DNA from: an uncultured Bacilli bacterium
Lineage (GTDB): Bacteria; Bacillota_I; Bacilli_A; RF39; UBA660
Assembly: GCA_934190785.1 (NCBI GenBank)
Contig: CAKPTA010000015.1
Coordinates: 1 to 17,411 of the forward strand
Direction: 5' to 3'
DNA: 17,411 nucleotides
Shown: in pieces, positions 1 to 7,035 of the stretch
How positions within the stretch are numbered: the first letter of the stretch is position 1
How the letters are laid out: each line of letters begins with the position of its first letter
Notes under the pieces: model-generated
What the model was told of the DNA's origin: nothing
The model's input: only the letters and a program-made list of their open reading frames with translations
The model's database searches: none
Position numbers and translations under genes: made by a program

Positions 1-8
1 CCCCCCCC

Positions 9-23
9 CCACTTGTCAAGTGG
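9..23. repeat. 15-bp interrupted palindrome beside a C10 run
   Basis: Positions 1-10 are ten C residues. Positions 9-15 (CCACTTG) are perfectly inverted at 17-23 (CAAGTGG) around a single T. A second small inverted repeat, TAGAC/GTCTA, lies at 38-42 and 48-52. This stretch is far richer in G+C than the rest of the window and lies just downstream of the last minus-strand gene. On the minus strand the palindrome contains TTGACA. It could be the end of a mobile element, an intergenic repeat or a contig edge; I cannot tell which from this window. Confidence 0.45.
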
Positions 24-66
24 TCGTGTGGTGTATTTAGACTATTTGTCTATAATTATATATATA

Positions 67-507
67 TTACACAACTAAAGTAAATATATAGCTTACAATT
101 GTTCCAAGTAATAATCCTGCCATAACTTCTAATGGCTTATGTCCTAATTTTTCTTTTAATTTTTTAAATTTATGACGTTCTTTTATATTAAGTAATTCAT
201 CAAATAATATATTAATCGCTTCTGCTTGAAGCCCGCTTTCATAACGAAGTCCCATAGCATCATAAGCTGTTATAAATGTAAAAATTAGTGCAACTGCAAA
301 AAGTGGACTTGAAAAACCCTCTGTATATCCAATTAACATTGTAACAGATGATGAAAATGAAGCATGACTGCTAGGCATTCCACCAGTTCCATTAAAAAGG
401 CGTCCCAAATGTAATTTTTTATCTCTTATAGATTCAAATGTAAATTTTATTAATTGACAAATTATAAGTGTCACAAATGGACATATTAAATACTGATATT
501 TATTCAT
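67..507 (-). CDS. Divergent PAP2 family membrane protein (YuiD/DUF212-like)
   Basis: This 146-residue membrane protein matches the divergent PAP2 (DUF212, B. subtilis YuiD) family. The signature G-G-M-P-S-S-H-A lies near residues 42-49, and the family's C-terminal G-H-K-P-L-E-V...G-L-L-L-G lies near 122-136, followed by a last membrane segment. Hydrophobic segments are visible around residues 5-25, 50-85 and 128-146. The family is related to acid phosphatases acting on lipid pyrophosphates or phospholipids, but its substrate is not established. The ATG follows TTAGGAGATT, and that SD overlaps the TAG stop of recO nine bases upstream, so the two genes are probably translationally coupled. It is the last gene of the left-hand cluster. 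Family assignment is firm; enzymatic role is inferred. Confidence 0.88.
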   Translation of the reverse strand: MNKYQYLICPFVTLIICQLIKFTFESIRDKKLHLGRLFNGTGGMPSSHASFSSSVTMLIGYTEGFSSPLFAVALIFTFITAYDAMGLRYESGLQAEAINILFDELLNIKERHKFKKLKEKLGHKPLEVMAGLLLGTIVSYIFTLVV

Positions 508-516
508 AATAATCTC

Positions 517-1251
517 CTAACTGCATATTTTATTTAGTTCTTTAAGCATTATTTTACTTTTCAAATATATTCCTGTATAAGCATCATAATACTCATCTAG
601 AAAAGTATGTAATTCTCTTTTAACATCTAATCCTACTTCAAGTTTTGTTATTTTACTTATATCAACATAATATAACATTCTAAGTAGTTTCATTGTTTTT
701 TCATTTAAGATTCTTTCTTTTGTTAAACATTCCTTACAAATATATCCTCCTCTTGTACTAGAAGCTGTTACAATATTAAATTTAGAACCACATACAGCAC
801 ATTTGTCAAAAATAGGCATAACACCAAGATACTCTAAATATTTTAATTCTACAATAGATGTTATTACTATAGGATCAAATCCTTCATCTATTTTTTTTAA
901 TGCATCTATTAAATTTGAAAAAATTTGAGGTGATGTATATTGTTTACTAACTTGTTCAGCTAAATCTAATAGGTATGATGCGTATGATATTGATACAATA
1001 TTATTTCTAATATTTTTAAAATTTGTTATAACATCAGTTGCTGCTAATACCGATAATTTGCCTTCCTTATATATCATATCAAAGTATCCATAGGTTAACT
1101 TAGTAGTTGTTGTACGGAAATCACTTTTCATAGTTCTAGCACCTTTTGCAATAACACCAATAACACCATATTCTTTAGTTAAAATATTAATAATTTTGCT
1201 AGTTTCACCATGGGCTCGTTCTAAAACAACTATCCCCTCAATTTTTTCCAT
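517..1251 (-). CDS. recO: DNA repair protein RecO
   Basis: RecO acts in the RecFOR pathway, annealing complementary strands and helping RecA load onto SSB-coated single-stranded DNA. The N-terminal OB-fold begins with the typical E-K-I-E-G-I-V-V-L...G-E-T-S-K-I-I. A zinc-binding Cys4 motif is present as C-A-V-C-G ... C-K-E-C in the C-terminal half, the usual Gram-positive form. Length (244 residues) is normal. I start it at the ATG at 1251. A GTG at 1260 is in frame, but it lies inside the AAGGGTG ribosome binding site that serves the ATG. The gene follows era and yqzL as in Bacillus and is coupled to the downstream yuiD-like gene. A weak terminator hairpin precedes it at 1265-1290, so part of the transcription may stop before recO. 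Confidence 0.95.
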   Translation of the reverse strand: MEKIEGIVVLERAHGETSKIINILTKEYGVIGVIAKGARTMKSDFRTTTTKLTYGYFDMIYKEGKLSVLAATDVITNFKNIRNNIVSISYASYLLDLAEQVSKQYTSPQIFSNLIDALKKIDEGFDPIVITSIVELKYLEYLGVMPIFDKCAVCGSKFNIVTASSTRGGYICKECLTKERILNEKTMKLLRMLYYVDISKITKLEVGLDVKRELHTFLDEYYDAYTGIYLKSKIMLKELNKICS

Positions 1252-1264
1252 ATAATACACCCTT

Positions 1265-1290
1265 ATAAAAAAGAATCACATCGATTCTTT
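1265..1290 (-). terminator. AT-rich hairpin between yqzL and recO
   Basis: On the minus strand an 8-bp stem AAAGAATC / GATTCTTT with a 5-nt loop is followed directly by further T residues (TTTTAT after the stem). The yqzL stop codon TGA (1276-1278) begins in the loop and ends in the descending arm. The stem has only two G/C pairs, so termination is probably partial; it may lower recO relative to era. Confidence 0.4.
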
Positions 1291-1377
1291 ATTACCCTTC
1301 AATTTTTTATATTCCATGTAATATTCAATTTTTCCTGTATTTACAAACAAACTCCATAATAATTCTTTTTTATTCAT
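1276..1377 (-). CDS. yqzL: YqzL-like small protein
   Basis: This 33-residue ORF reads M-N-K-K-E-L-L-W-S-L-F-V-N-T-G-K-I-E-Y-Y and then M-E-Y-K-K-L-K-G and a short tail. It fits the pattern of the small YqzL family of Bacillota (Trp near the start, then F-x-x-T-G-x-I-x-x-Y-[LM]-x-[YF]-K-x-L), whose gene sits between era and recO in Bacillus, exactly as here. The ATG is preceded by a strong SD, AGGTGAT, with normal spacing. No function is established for the family. The gene lies 37 bases downstream of the era stop and its own stop codon is in a hairpin. The assignment rests on pattern and synteny, both from memory. Confidence 0.78.
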   Translation of the reverse strand: MNKKELLWSLFVNTGKIEYYMEYKKLKGNKESM

Positions 1378-1414
1378 AATATCACCTATTTTATTATGAG
1401 TTCTAATTTAGTTT

Positions 1415-2299
1415 TTATTCAAAATCATGAAAACCAAATTCTTGTAAGTATTTTTCTTTGTCGCGCCATTTTGGTATTGTTTTAACATATAGTTCTAAGA
1501 ATACTTTTTTATTAAATAATTCTTCTAACTCTTTCCTACTTAAAATACCAATTTTTTTTACTTTGTCGCCACCTTTTCCAATTACAATTTTCTTTAATGA
1601 ATCTCTATCAACAATAATTGAAGCTAAAATATAATAACTATCTTTTTTCTTTTCAATATTTTCTACAACACATGTAATAGAATGTGGAACCTCTTCATCT
1701 GTTAATTCAAATACTTTTTCACGTATTATTTCTGAAATCATAAAAGTAATAGGCTTATTGGTAAATTGATCATCACCATAATATTTTATATTATCAGGAA
1801 GATACTTTCTAATTGTTTTAACTAGTTCTTTAATATTATTACTCTTAAGGGCTGATACAGGAACAATCTCAGCAAAGTCGTATATATCTTTATATTCATC
1901 TATTTTCTTTAAAATTTCTTCATTTGGAACTTTATCTATTTTATTTAAAATTAAAATAACCGGCTTTTTCGCTAATGATACTTTTTCTAAAACAAAATTA
2001 TCGCCTTTTCCAAATTCTGAATTTATATCAAGAACCATAAGAATTACATCAACATCATTAATACTAAAATAAGCTTGTTCATTTAAATATGTTCCAAGTT
2101 TATGATTTGGTTTATGAATACCAGGTGTATCAACAAAAACAATTTGTGTTTCAGAATCATTATATATTCCTTGAATTATATTTCTTGTTGTTTGTGGCTT
2201 GGATGATGTAATAGCTACCTTTTTCCCAACAATTGAATTCATTAATGTTGACTTACCAACATTTGGCCTTCCTACTAAACTTACAAACCCACTTCTCAT
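1415..2299 (-). CDS. era: GTPase Era
   Basis: Era is an essential GTPase that binds the 3' end of 16S rRNA and helps mature the 30S subunit. The 294-residue product has all G motifs: G1 G-R-P-N-V-G-K-S, G2 region S-S-K-P-Q-T-T-R, G3 D-T-P-G, G4 N-K-I-D and G5 S-A-L. The C-terminal KH domain has the V-I-G-K-G-G-D-K-V-K-K-I-G motif and the family ending with K-W-R-D and a final G-F. I start at the ATG at 2299, which overlaps the cdd stop as ATGA and has GAGGACT upstream; Era normally begins a few residues before G1. An in-frame ATG at 2332 would add 11 residues unlike the family. It sits with cdd and ybeY, so ribosome-maturation genes share the cluster. Confidence 0.97.
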   Translation of the reverse strand: MRSGFVSLVGRPNVGKSTLMNSIVGKKVAITSSKPQTTRNIIQGIYNDSETQIVFVDTPGIHKPNHKLGTYLNEQAYFSINDVDVILMVLDINSEFGKGDNFVLEKVSLAKKPVILILNKIDKVPNEEILKKIDEYKDIYDFAEIVPVSALKSNNIKELVKTIRKYLPDNIKYYGDDQFTNKPITFMISEIIREKVFELTDEEVPHSITCVVENIEKKKDSYYILASIIVDRDSLKKIVIGKGGDKVKKIGILSRKELEELFNKKVFLELYVKTIPKWRDKEKYLQEFGFHDFE

Positions 2300-2676
2300 T
2301 TTAAGTCCTCGCTTCCAAATGGATATGGACATAAATCAGATATTTTATATACTTTTGTATTTCCAGCTGTATCCATACAAATTACTTCCCTATCCATTTC
2401 CATAAATTCAAGTAGAACTTGTCTACAAGCAAAACATGGTGTTCCCATTCCTTTTTCCAACATAACATATATTTCTTTAAAATCACCTTTTTTATAACCA
2501 CTTGCAACGGCAGCAGCTATAGCATTTCTCTCAGCACAAATACTTGTCCCATTAGCGTTTTCAACATTGACACCGGAAAACATATTTCCATCATTTGTAA
2601 CAACTATTGCAGCTACTTTAAAATTATAGTAAGGACTATATGCATTTTTAAGTACATTTAGTAATTTTTCTTTCAT
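2296..2676 (-). CDS. cdd: Cytidine deaminase
   Basis: The enzyme deaminates cytidine and deoxycytidine to uridine and deoxyuridine in pyrimidine salvage. The product has 126 residues, typical for the homotetrameric short form. The zinc site is visible as C-A-E-R-N-A (Cys ligand and catalytic Glu) and P-C-F-A-C-R-Q (two Cys ligands). The substrate-binding F-K-V-A-A and N-V-E-N-A-N segments are present near residues 19-23 and 37-42. The ATG follows AAGGTGATAG, a good SD. The stop overlaps the era start by four bases. The gene is separated from dgkA by a terminator and a possible promoter, so cdd-era may be transcribed partly on its own. Confidence 0.96.
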   Translation of the reverse strand: MKEKLLNVLKNAYSPYYNFKVAAIVVTNDGNMFSGVNVENANGTSICAERNAIAAAVASGYKKGDFKEIYVMLEKGMGTPCFACRQVLLEFMEMDREVICMDTAGNTKVYKISDLCPYPFGSEDLK

Positions 2677-2691
2677 TCTATCACCTTTTTC

Positions 2692-2720
2692 ATTTTACAA
2701 AAATTATATATAAAAGTCAA
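2692..2720 (-). promoter_or_regulatory. Possible sigma-A promoter before cdd
   Basis: On the minus strand TTGACT (2715-2720) and TAAAAT (2692-2697) are separated by exactly 17 bases, each one mismatch from consensus. The problem is position: a start about seven bases downstream of the -10 would fall in the cdd SD (AGGTGA, 2681-2686). The motif also lies in the T tract of the dgkA terminator, where chance matches are likely. Confidence 0.35.
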
Positions 2721-2742
2721 AACTATTATGATAACATAATAG
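2711..2742 (-). terminator. Intrinsic terminator after dgkA
   Basis: A perfect 8-bp stem (CTATTATG/CATAATAG, 2723-2730 and 2735-2742) with a 4-base loop is followed on the minus strand by TTTTGACTTTT. The dgkA stop TAA (2726-2728) is inside the stem. The stem is AT-rich with two G/C pairs, so it may be leaky. Confidence 0.5.
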
Positions 2743-3139
2743 CTACTTTAGGAACAAAAATAATTAAAGCTCCTATAAAAGATACAATGGACATAATAAG
2801 ACTCGCTGATGAAGCTGTATCTTTTGCTATTTTAGCTAAAGGATGAATTTCTGGAGATGCTAGGTCTACTAAAGCTTCAATAGCTGTATTAATCATTTCA
2901 AATGATGTCACAATTCCAATCATAGCAATACAAAATAACCATTCACCACTAGAAATTCTAAAGGTAAAACCGCATACAACAACTAAAATCATTGCTAATA
3001 TCATTATAATCATATTATGTTCATAAATAGTTGTATAAATAATTCCATCAATAGCATGAAAAAAACTTTTTATGTAGCGTTCTATCGCACTACCTGTATC
3101 TTTATTACGAATTATTTTCTCTTTTGATTCCATACGCAT
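2726..3139 (-). CDS. dgkA: Undecaprenol/diacylglycerol kinase (DgkA family)
   Basis: This small integral membrane kinase of 137 residues belongs to the prokaryotic DgkA family. In Gram-positive bacteria the members mainly phosphorylate undecaprenol, feeding the lipid carrier pool for wall synthesis. The core E-M-I-N-T-A-I-E-A-L-V-D active-site segment is near residues 80-91 and A-K-D-T-A-S-S-A-S-L near 105-114. Three membrane segments follow the usual layout (about 45-60, 66-82, 115-135). The ATG follows AGGAGGAGATTTT, the strongest SD in the left cluster. It overlaps the end of ybeY by 35 bases in another frame, as in many Bacillota. A terminator hairpin covers its stop codon. Confidence 0.93.
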   Translation of the reverse strand: MRMESKEKIIRNKDTGSAIERYIKSFFHAIDGIIYTTIYEHNMIIMILAMILVVVCGFTFRISSGEWLFCIAMIGIVTSFEMINTAIEALVDLASPEIHPLAKIAKDTASSASLIMSIVSFIGALIIFVPKVAIMLS

Positions 3140-3554
3140 CTAAAATCTCCTCCTGAAGTGTAAACATAACTTTTTCATCATCAGGGTTCATATGATCATA
3201 TCCTAATAAATGAAGAAAACCATGAATTGTTAAAAATGAAAGTTCTCTTAAAAAACTGTGACCATATTCAATTGCTTGACTATGGGCTTTATCAAGAGAA
3301 ATATATATATCTCCAAGCATACGATGTTCACTTTTAACAGGTTCATTATCTTCAAGAGCAAATGTTATTACATCAGTCTCCCTATCAATATGTCTATATT
3401 CACGATTAAGCTTATGAATATAGGTATTATCGACAAAAATAACATTGAATTCTACATCATCGAGTTTTTGATACTTGATTGCAAATTCTAATAATTTTTT
3501 AATTGTTTCAGCCTCTTTTACTTCTTCTTTTGTTTCATTAAATATTTCAAACAT
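3105..3554 (-). CDS. ybeY: Endoribonuclease YbeY
   Basis: YbeY is a zinc-dependent endoribonuclease needed for 16S rRNA 3'-end maturation and ribosome quality control. The diagnostic H-G-x-L-H-L-x-G-Y-D-H metal motif is present as H-G-F-L-H-L-L-G-Y-D-H, and the upstream R-E-T-D-V-I-T-F-A segment is also typical. The length of 149 residues is normal. I start at the ATG at 3554, preceded by AGGAGTG. An in-frame GTG at 3572 lies within the vanZ-like gene and before that SD, so it is less likely. The SD overlaps the vanZ-like stop codon, suggesting coupling. It shares the cluster with Era, which acts on the same rRNA end. Confidence 0.96.
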   Translation of the reverse strand: MFEIFNETKEEVKEAETIKKLLEFAIKYQKLDDVEFNVIFVDNTYIHKLNREYRHIDRETDVITFALEDNEPVKSEHRMLGDIYISLDKAHSQAIEYGHSFLRELSFLTIHGFLHLLGYDHMNPDDEKVMFTLQEEILDAYGIKRENNS

Positions 3555-3556
3555 AA

Positions 3557-4168
3557 CTACACTCCTATCCACATAATTTTATATAAATACCATACTAGTA
3601 GAAAAACAATTATAACTACAACTGTATTATAACACCACTTTGTTTTTAAAAAGTGTGGTAATCTATCTTTTATATTAACAATAAATCTATATATAAAATA
3701 TCCACACATGGCCCCTAAAATGTTAAGTATAATATCATCCACATCAAATACTCTTCCTATAACCATTTGTGTTACTTCAATTGTAAGTGATACAATAACA
3801 CTTAAACATAACATTGTACTTTTTTTATCTAATTTAAGTAAGTATGATGTAAAAAAACCATAAGGTAAAAACATTATCATGTTTCCAATAACATTTTTTA
3901 TAAATAGTGGACTTCCAATTTCATATCTAAGCATTTCTTTGAAAGGAATGAAATTAGAAGTAGACCAACTAACATCTTGAAATGTAACTACATAAAAAAG
4001 AGCCATAATATAAATTATAAATCCAAGTTTAAGTACTTCATCATAAAATACGAAACTCTCTTTAAATTTTAGTAAATAAGCTAGACGATATGATGATAAA
4101 ATAACTGTAAAAATAACAATCATAGGCCAAATATTAGACAAAATATTTACTATTGTAACATCAAACAT
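3557..4168 (-). CDS. VanZ-family membrane protein
   Basis: This 203-residue protein has about five hydrophobic segments and the VanZ pattern: N-F-I-P-F near residues 72-76, N-V-I-G-N-M-I-M-F-L-P-Y-G-F near 92-105, and E-V-T-Q with D-V-D-D-I-I-L-N-I-L-G-A-M-C-G-Y near 131-157. VanZ proteins are named for a teicoplanin-resistance gene, but most chromosomal members have no proven role, and resistance should not be inferred. A final hydrophobic segment (about 178-197) lies beyond the VanZ core. The start follows GGTGATGAT, a modest SD. It sits ten bases after yqfD and directly before ybeY, the interval normally occupied by phoH (and pgpH in Bacillus). Confidence 0.85.
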   Translation of the reverse strand: MFDVTIVNILSNIWPMIVIFTVILSSYRLAYLLKFKESFVFYDEVLKLGFIIYIMALFYVVTFQDVSWSTSNFIPFKEMLRYEIGSPLFIKNVIGNMIMFLPYGFFTSYLLKLDKKSTMLCLSVIVSLTIEVTQMVIGRVFDVDDIILNILGAMCGYFIYRFIVNIKDRLPHFLKTKWCYNTVVVIIVFLLVWYLYKIMWIGV

Positions 4169-4178
4169 ATCATCACCA

Positions 4179-5348
4179 TCACTCTATTTCTTCTAATATA
4201 GCCCTTGTATCTGTAATATCTTCATAAACTGTCACAAAAGCATCTAATATTATTGTACTCTGATTTTCCTCAACTTTCAATTTTTTTATGTCAATAATAT
4301 GTTCATCTTTAGATAAACCACTATTTATTTTATCCTTTATTTTTTGTATAGCCTTATTATAAGCTTCTTCTTTTGTATAATCTTCATTTATAACTTTTGT
4401 TTCTCTTTGATTATCAAAAGATAAATAAATAGGAAATATACTATTAGTTATTAATTTATTTTCTACTACTTTTTTGGTTTTATATTTACTTAAATTAAAT
4501 AAATCAAATGAATTATTAAAAAAATGAAAAGATAAAACATTACTTTTTTTATTAGTATAAGTTACTTCTTCATAATGAAGAGGATATTCTACAGAAACCT
4601 TATACCAAACTTCACCATATACTTTACCTTTAGCCTCCACATGATTTTTTACTTCTTCATTTAAGTGAATATTTCCACTAATAATTATGTCCCCTCTTCT
4701 TACATAGTCAAGTTTATTCTTTAAAACTTCTCCACTATAAGCATCTATTCTTTTTATTATGGCATCTTTTTTAGCAACTATATCTCTAGGACTACCATTT
4801 TCTTCTATATTATTTAGTATACGTTCCTCAACCCTTATTATATATTTTGTCCCAACATTTTCTATTTCTAACCATTCAATTCTATTTTTATGTTTTTCTA
4901 ATATTTGCTTTTTTATTTTATTTATATTCGAGTAACTTTTCTTTAAATGATATTTTGATACTTTATACTCATCTAATTCATTAATAAGTAATGTTCTTAA
5001 ACTACTATCATTATGAACTACTTCAACAGAAAAAATAACATTTGATAAAAAAATTAAAAAAAAGAATCCTATCAAAAGTGATATAAAAAGAATAGAATTA
5101 AGCTTTAACCATTCAATAAAATAAAGTATTCCCTTAACTCTTATAACTTCTACTTTATAAACAGTTTTAATCTCTTCTAACAAGGGATAATCCCTACTAT
5201 AAATAAAAATATGAATACAGTCACTTCTTACTTTATATAAATGAAGTATATTAATATCATTTTTTCTAATTCTTTTAATAATTCTCTCTATATTTTTTCC
5301 TTCTACTTTTACTTCAACAATTTTCATAAAATGTTCTCTAAAATTCAT
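4179..5348 (-). CDS. yqfD: Sporulation protein YqfD
   Basis: The 389-residue product matches the YqfD family (SpoIV-linked in Bacillus and clostridia). It has a cytoplasmic N-terminal domain of about 80 residues, one transmembrane segment (about 86-107), and a large extracytoplasmic domain. Within that domain, family features are recognisable: W-L-E-I-E-N-V-G-T-K-Y-I-I-R-V-E-E around 158-174, D-A-Y-S-G-E-V-L around 202-209, and R-R-G-D-I-I-I-S-G around 217-225. The ATG at 5348 follows AGGTGATTT. It is eight bases downstream of yqfC, the conserved partner gene. In spore-formers yqfC and yqfD are forespore/mother-cell envelope genes; whether this organism sporulates cannot be judged from the window. 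Confidence 0.9.
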   Translation of the reverse strand: MNFREHFMKIVEVKVEGKNIERIIKRIRKNDINILHLYKVRSDCIHIFIYSRDYPLLEEIKTVYKVEVIRVKGILYFIEWLKLNSILFISLLIGFFFLIFLSNVIFSVEVVHNDSSLRTLLINELDEYKVSKYHLKKSYSNINKIKKQILEKHKNRIEWLEIENVGTKYIIRVEERILNNIEENGSPRDIVAKKDAIIKRIDAYSGEVLKNKLDYVRRGDIIISGNIHLNEEVKNHVEAKGKVYGEVWYKVSVEYPLHYEEVTYTNKKSNVLSFHFFNNSFDLFNLSKYKTKKVVENKLITNSIFPIYLSFDNQRETKVINEDYTKEEAYNKAIQKIKDKINSGLSKDEHIIDIKKLKVEENQSTIILDAFVTVYEDITDTRAILEEIE

Positions 5349-5355
5349 TGTTAAA

Positions 5356-5595
5356 TCACCTAAATTCTATTTTATTAATTTTTCCCGTTACTAAAATTTC
5401 ATCTTTAAGTAATTTTGATACTACTAAATCATTTCCTTCAATAGAAACTCTTATTCCTTCTCCTATGATGTTTACTTTATTAGAATCAAAGTGACCAAGT
5501 TCAGTAAAATTGACAACATTTACATTTCCTTTATATATTTTTACTTCAAATTCTTCTTCTAACAAATAATTTCGCATACGATGGATAACGCTCAT
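5356..5595 (-). CDS. yqfC: YqfC/YabP-family sporulation protein
   Basis: This 79-residue protein fits the YabP/YqfC family: short, beta-rich, with alternating hydrophobic strands (E-V-K-I-Y-K-G-N-V-N-V, then G-I-R-V-S-I-E-G-N-D-L-V-V, then D-E-I-L-V-T-G-K-I). I start at the ATG at 5595, preceded by a clean AGGTGATACT SD. A longer frame to 5658 would read through the terminator hairpin at 5633-5655 and adds residues unlike the family. In Bacillus YqfC is made in the mother cell and its gene precedes yqfD, as here. No good promoter is evident; TATTAT in the leader could be a -10 but lacks a -35. Confidence 0.9.
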   Translation of the reverse strand: MSVIHRMRNYLLEEEFEVKIYKGNVNVVNFTELGHFDSNKVNIIGEGIRVSIEGNDLVVSKLLKDEILVTGKINKIEFR

Positions 5596-5621
5596 AGTAT
5601 CACCTAAATAATAATATGAGA

Positions 5622-5655
5622 ATAAAAAAAGAAAAGAACTGCTAAACAGTTCTTT
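5622..5655 (-). terminator. Intrinsic terminator after the ABC operon
   Basis: A perfect 9-bp stem (AAAGAACTG/CAGTTCTTT, 5633-5641 and 5647-5655, 5-base loop) is followed on the minus strand by TTCTTTTTTTATT. It closes the HD-GYP/ABC operon and separates it from yqfC. It is the cleanest terminator in the window. Confidence 0.8.
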
Positions 5656-5721
5656 CAAAAATACTTTTAATTTAATATTTCCCCAGTTACATCAATAGAC
5701 GATATATTGTTATCACTAACA

Positions 5722-7035
5722 TTATTTTTCTTTAATAGCTTTAAACATTTTTTTCCATAAATCTTTTGATGAATAATTTAAAATTCCAACTTTATAAATT
5801 TTAAGTCCATAATGAATTAACAAATAATTTGTAACAATAGCAATTATTATTGATGCTAAAACATCTATTATGCCAATTTGTCCCAAGACAAGCAGTGATG
5901 GTGATAAAATAGCTGATATAAGTGGAAAGTATGACAATACGCGGATAAAAATAGCGCCTTTAAACATACCTGCCATTATAGCTAAATAATAACCAAGTAA
6001 TAAAATCAACATAATTGGTGTTTGTAATTGTCCAAAATCTTCAGCATTAGTTGTCATAGAAGCTAATATACCTGCTAAAAGTGCATATGAAATAAATGTT
6101 AGTAACATAAGCACTAGTGTAAGCGGAATTATGTAAATGAGTTTACTCATAAATTCGGTACTTAAAATGCTTCCTATATTGCCAATACCAGCTGTACTTA
6201 TTACATTTGTTATACTTCCAGCGCCAACTATATGTCTAATAAATAATCCAAGAGCCATATATCCAATTAATAATAATCCTTGAAAAATAACAAAAATATT
6301 TCCAGCAATTACTTTAGATGCAAAATGAACTTTAGGTGAAACATTAGAAATGATAATTTCCATTCCTCTAGTTGTTTTTTCATCATTAACTTCAGCTCCA
6401 ATCATTTGAACTAAAAAGATTGTAAGCATGAAAAACGGGAGAATAAAAACAGGAAATACTGTTGACATAATTGTATCCATATTTTCACTTTCTGATTTTT
6501 TTGTTTCATCTAAAATTATTCTCTCAATATCAATAGGAGCATATATTTGATTTAATACGTCTTCATCAATATTTGATTTAGACATTGCAATCGCTGTTTT
6601 AGAACTATTAAGTGCCTGAACTATAACTTGGTATTTGATAACATCTATATATGATTCTGAAGCTACAGTAGCGTTAATGGTATTATTACTCTCAGTTATT
6701 TTGATTCCAATAGCATTATCTTCTTTTTCAATTAATTTCTTTAAATCTTTATATGATTTATCATATTTTTTTATGTCATATGTCTCTTCTTCATTTAATG
6801 ATTTATCAATTACATTTATCTCTTTTGCTACAACATCATAACTATAGGATGTTTCATCTAAGATATATACTGTTGTCTTTTCATTAAAGTCTCCACCAAA
6901 TACTTTGATAACGCTATCAATATTCATAATAGCTGCAATAACTAAAGCTAAAATAGCATTAGCAATTACAAACCATTTTGTACATATTTTTCTCTTTAGG
7001 CTAACATCTACTAAATATTTTAATTTATTTTTCAA
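5722..7035 (-). CDS. ABC-2 type exporter permease (NatB-like)
   Basis: The product (about 437 residues) has one N-terminal transmembrane segment, a large extracytoplasmic loop (roughly residues 45-190) and five or six C-terminal segments, the ABC-2/NatB permease layout. The loop before the second segment and the G-A-E-V-N-D-E-K-T-T-R-G-M-E-I-I stretch are characteristic of Na+-efflux NatB-type and related exporters. Substrate is unknown. The start is uncertain: a TTG at 7035 has AGGTGA five bases upstream, whereas an in-frame GTG at 7044 (three residues longer) overlaps that SD. Both overlap the ATPase gene's end. Together with the preceding ATPase it forms one exporter. Confidence 0.86.
   Translation of the reverse strand: MKNKLKYLVDVSLKRKICTKWFVIANAILALVIAAIMNIDSVIKVFGGDFNEKTTVYILDETSYSYDVVAKEINVIDKSLNEEETYDIKKYDKSYKDLKKLIEKEDNAIGIKITESNNTINATVASESYIDVIKYQVIVQALNSSKTAIAMSKSNIDEDVLNQIYAPIDIERIILDETKKSESENMDTIMSTVFPVFILPFFMLTIFLVQMIGAEVNDEKTTRGMEIIISNVSPKVHFASKVIAGNIFVIFQGLLLIGYMALGLFIRHIVGAGSITNVISTAGIGNIGSILSTEFMSKLIYIIPLTLVLMLLTFISYALLAGILASMTTNAEDFGQLQTPIMLILLLGYYLAIMAGMFKGAIFIRVLSYFPLISAILSPSLLVLGQIGIIDVLASIIIAIVTNYLLIHYGLKIYKVGILNYSSKDLWKKMFKAIKEK

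Noticed and set aside
2300..2332. Era extended by 11 residues
   Set aside because: Era starts just before G1, and the ATG at 2299 has the ATGA overlap with cdd and a good SD.
2199..2661. Two plus-strand ORFs opposite era and cdd
   Set aside because: Both are fully antisense to well-supported genes and have no recognisable features.
3557..4168. Teicoplanin-resistance gene
   Set aside because: The VanZ match is to a broad membrane family; no other van genes are nearby and the context is housekeeping.
5596..5658. Longer YqfC with a hydrophobic N-terminus
   Set aside because: The extension reads through a strong terminator hairpin, and the internal ATG at 5595 has an ideal SD and the family length.
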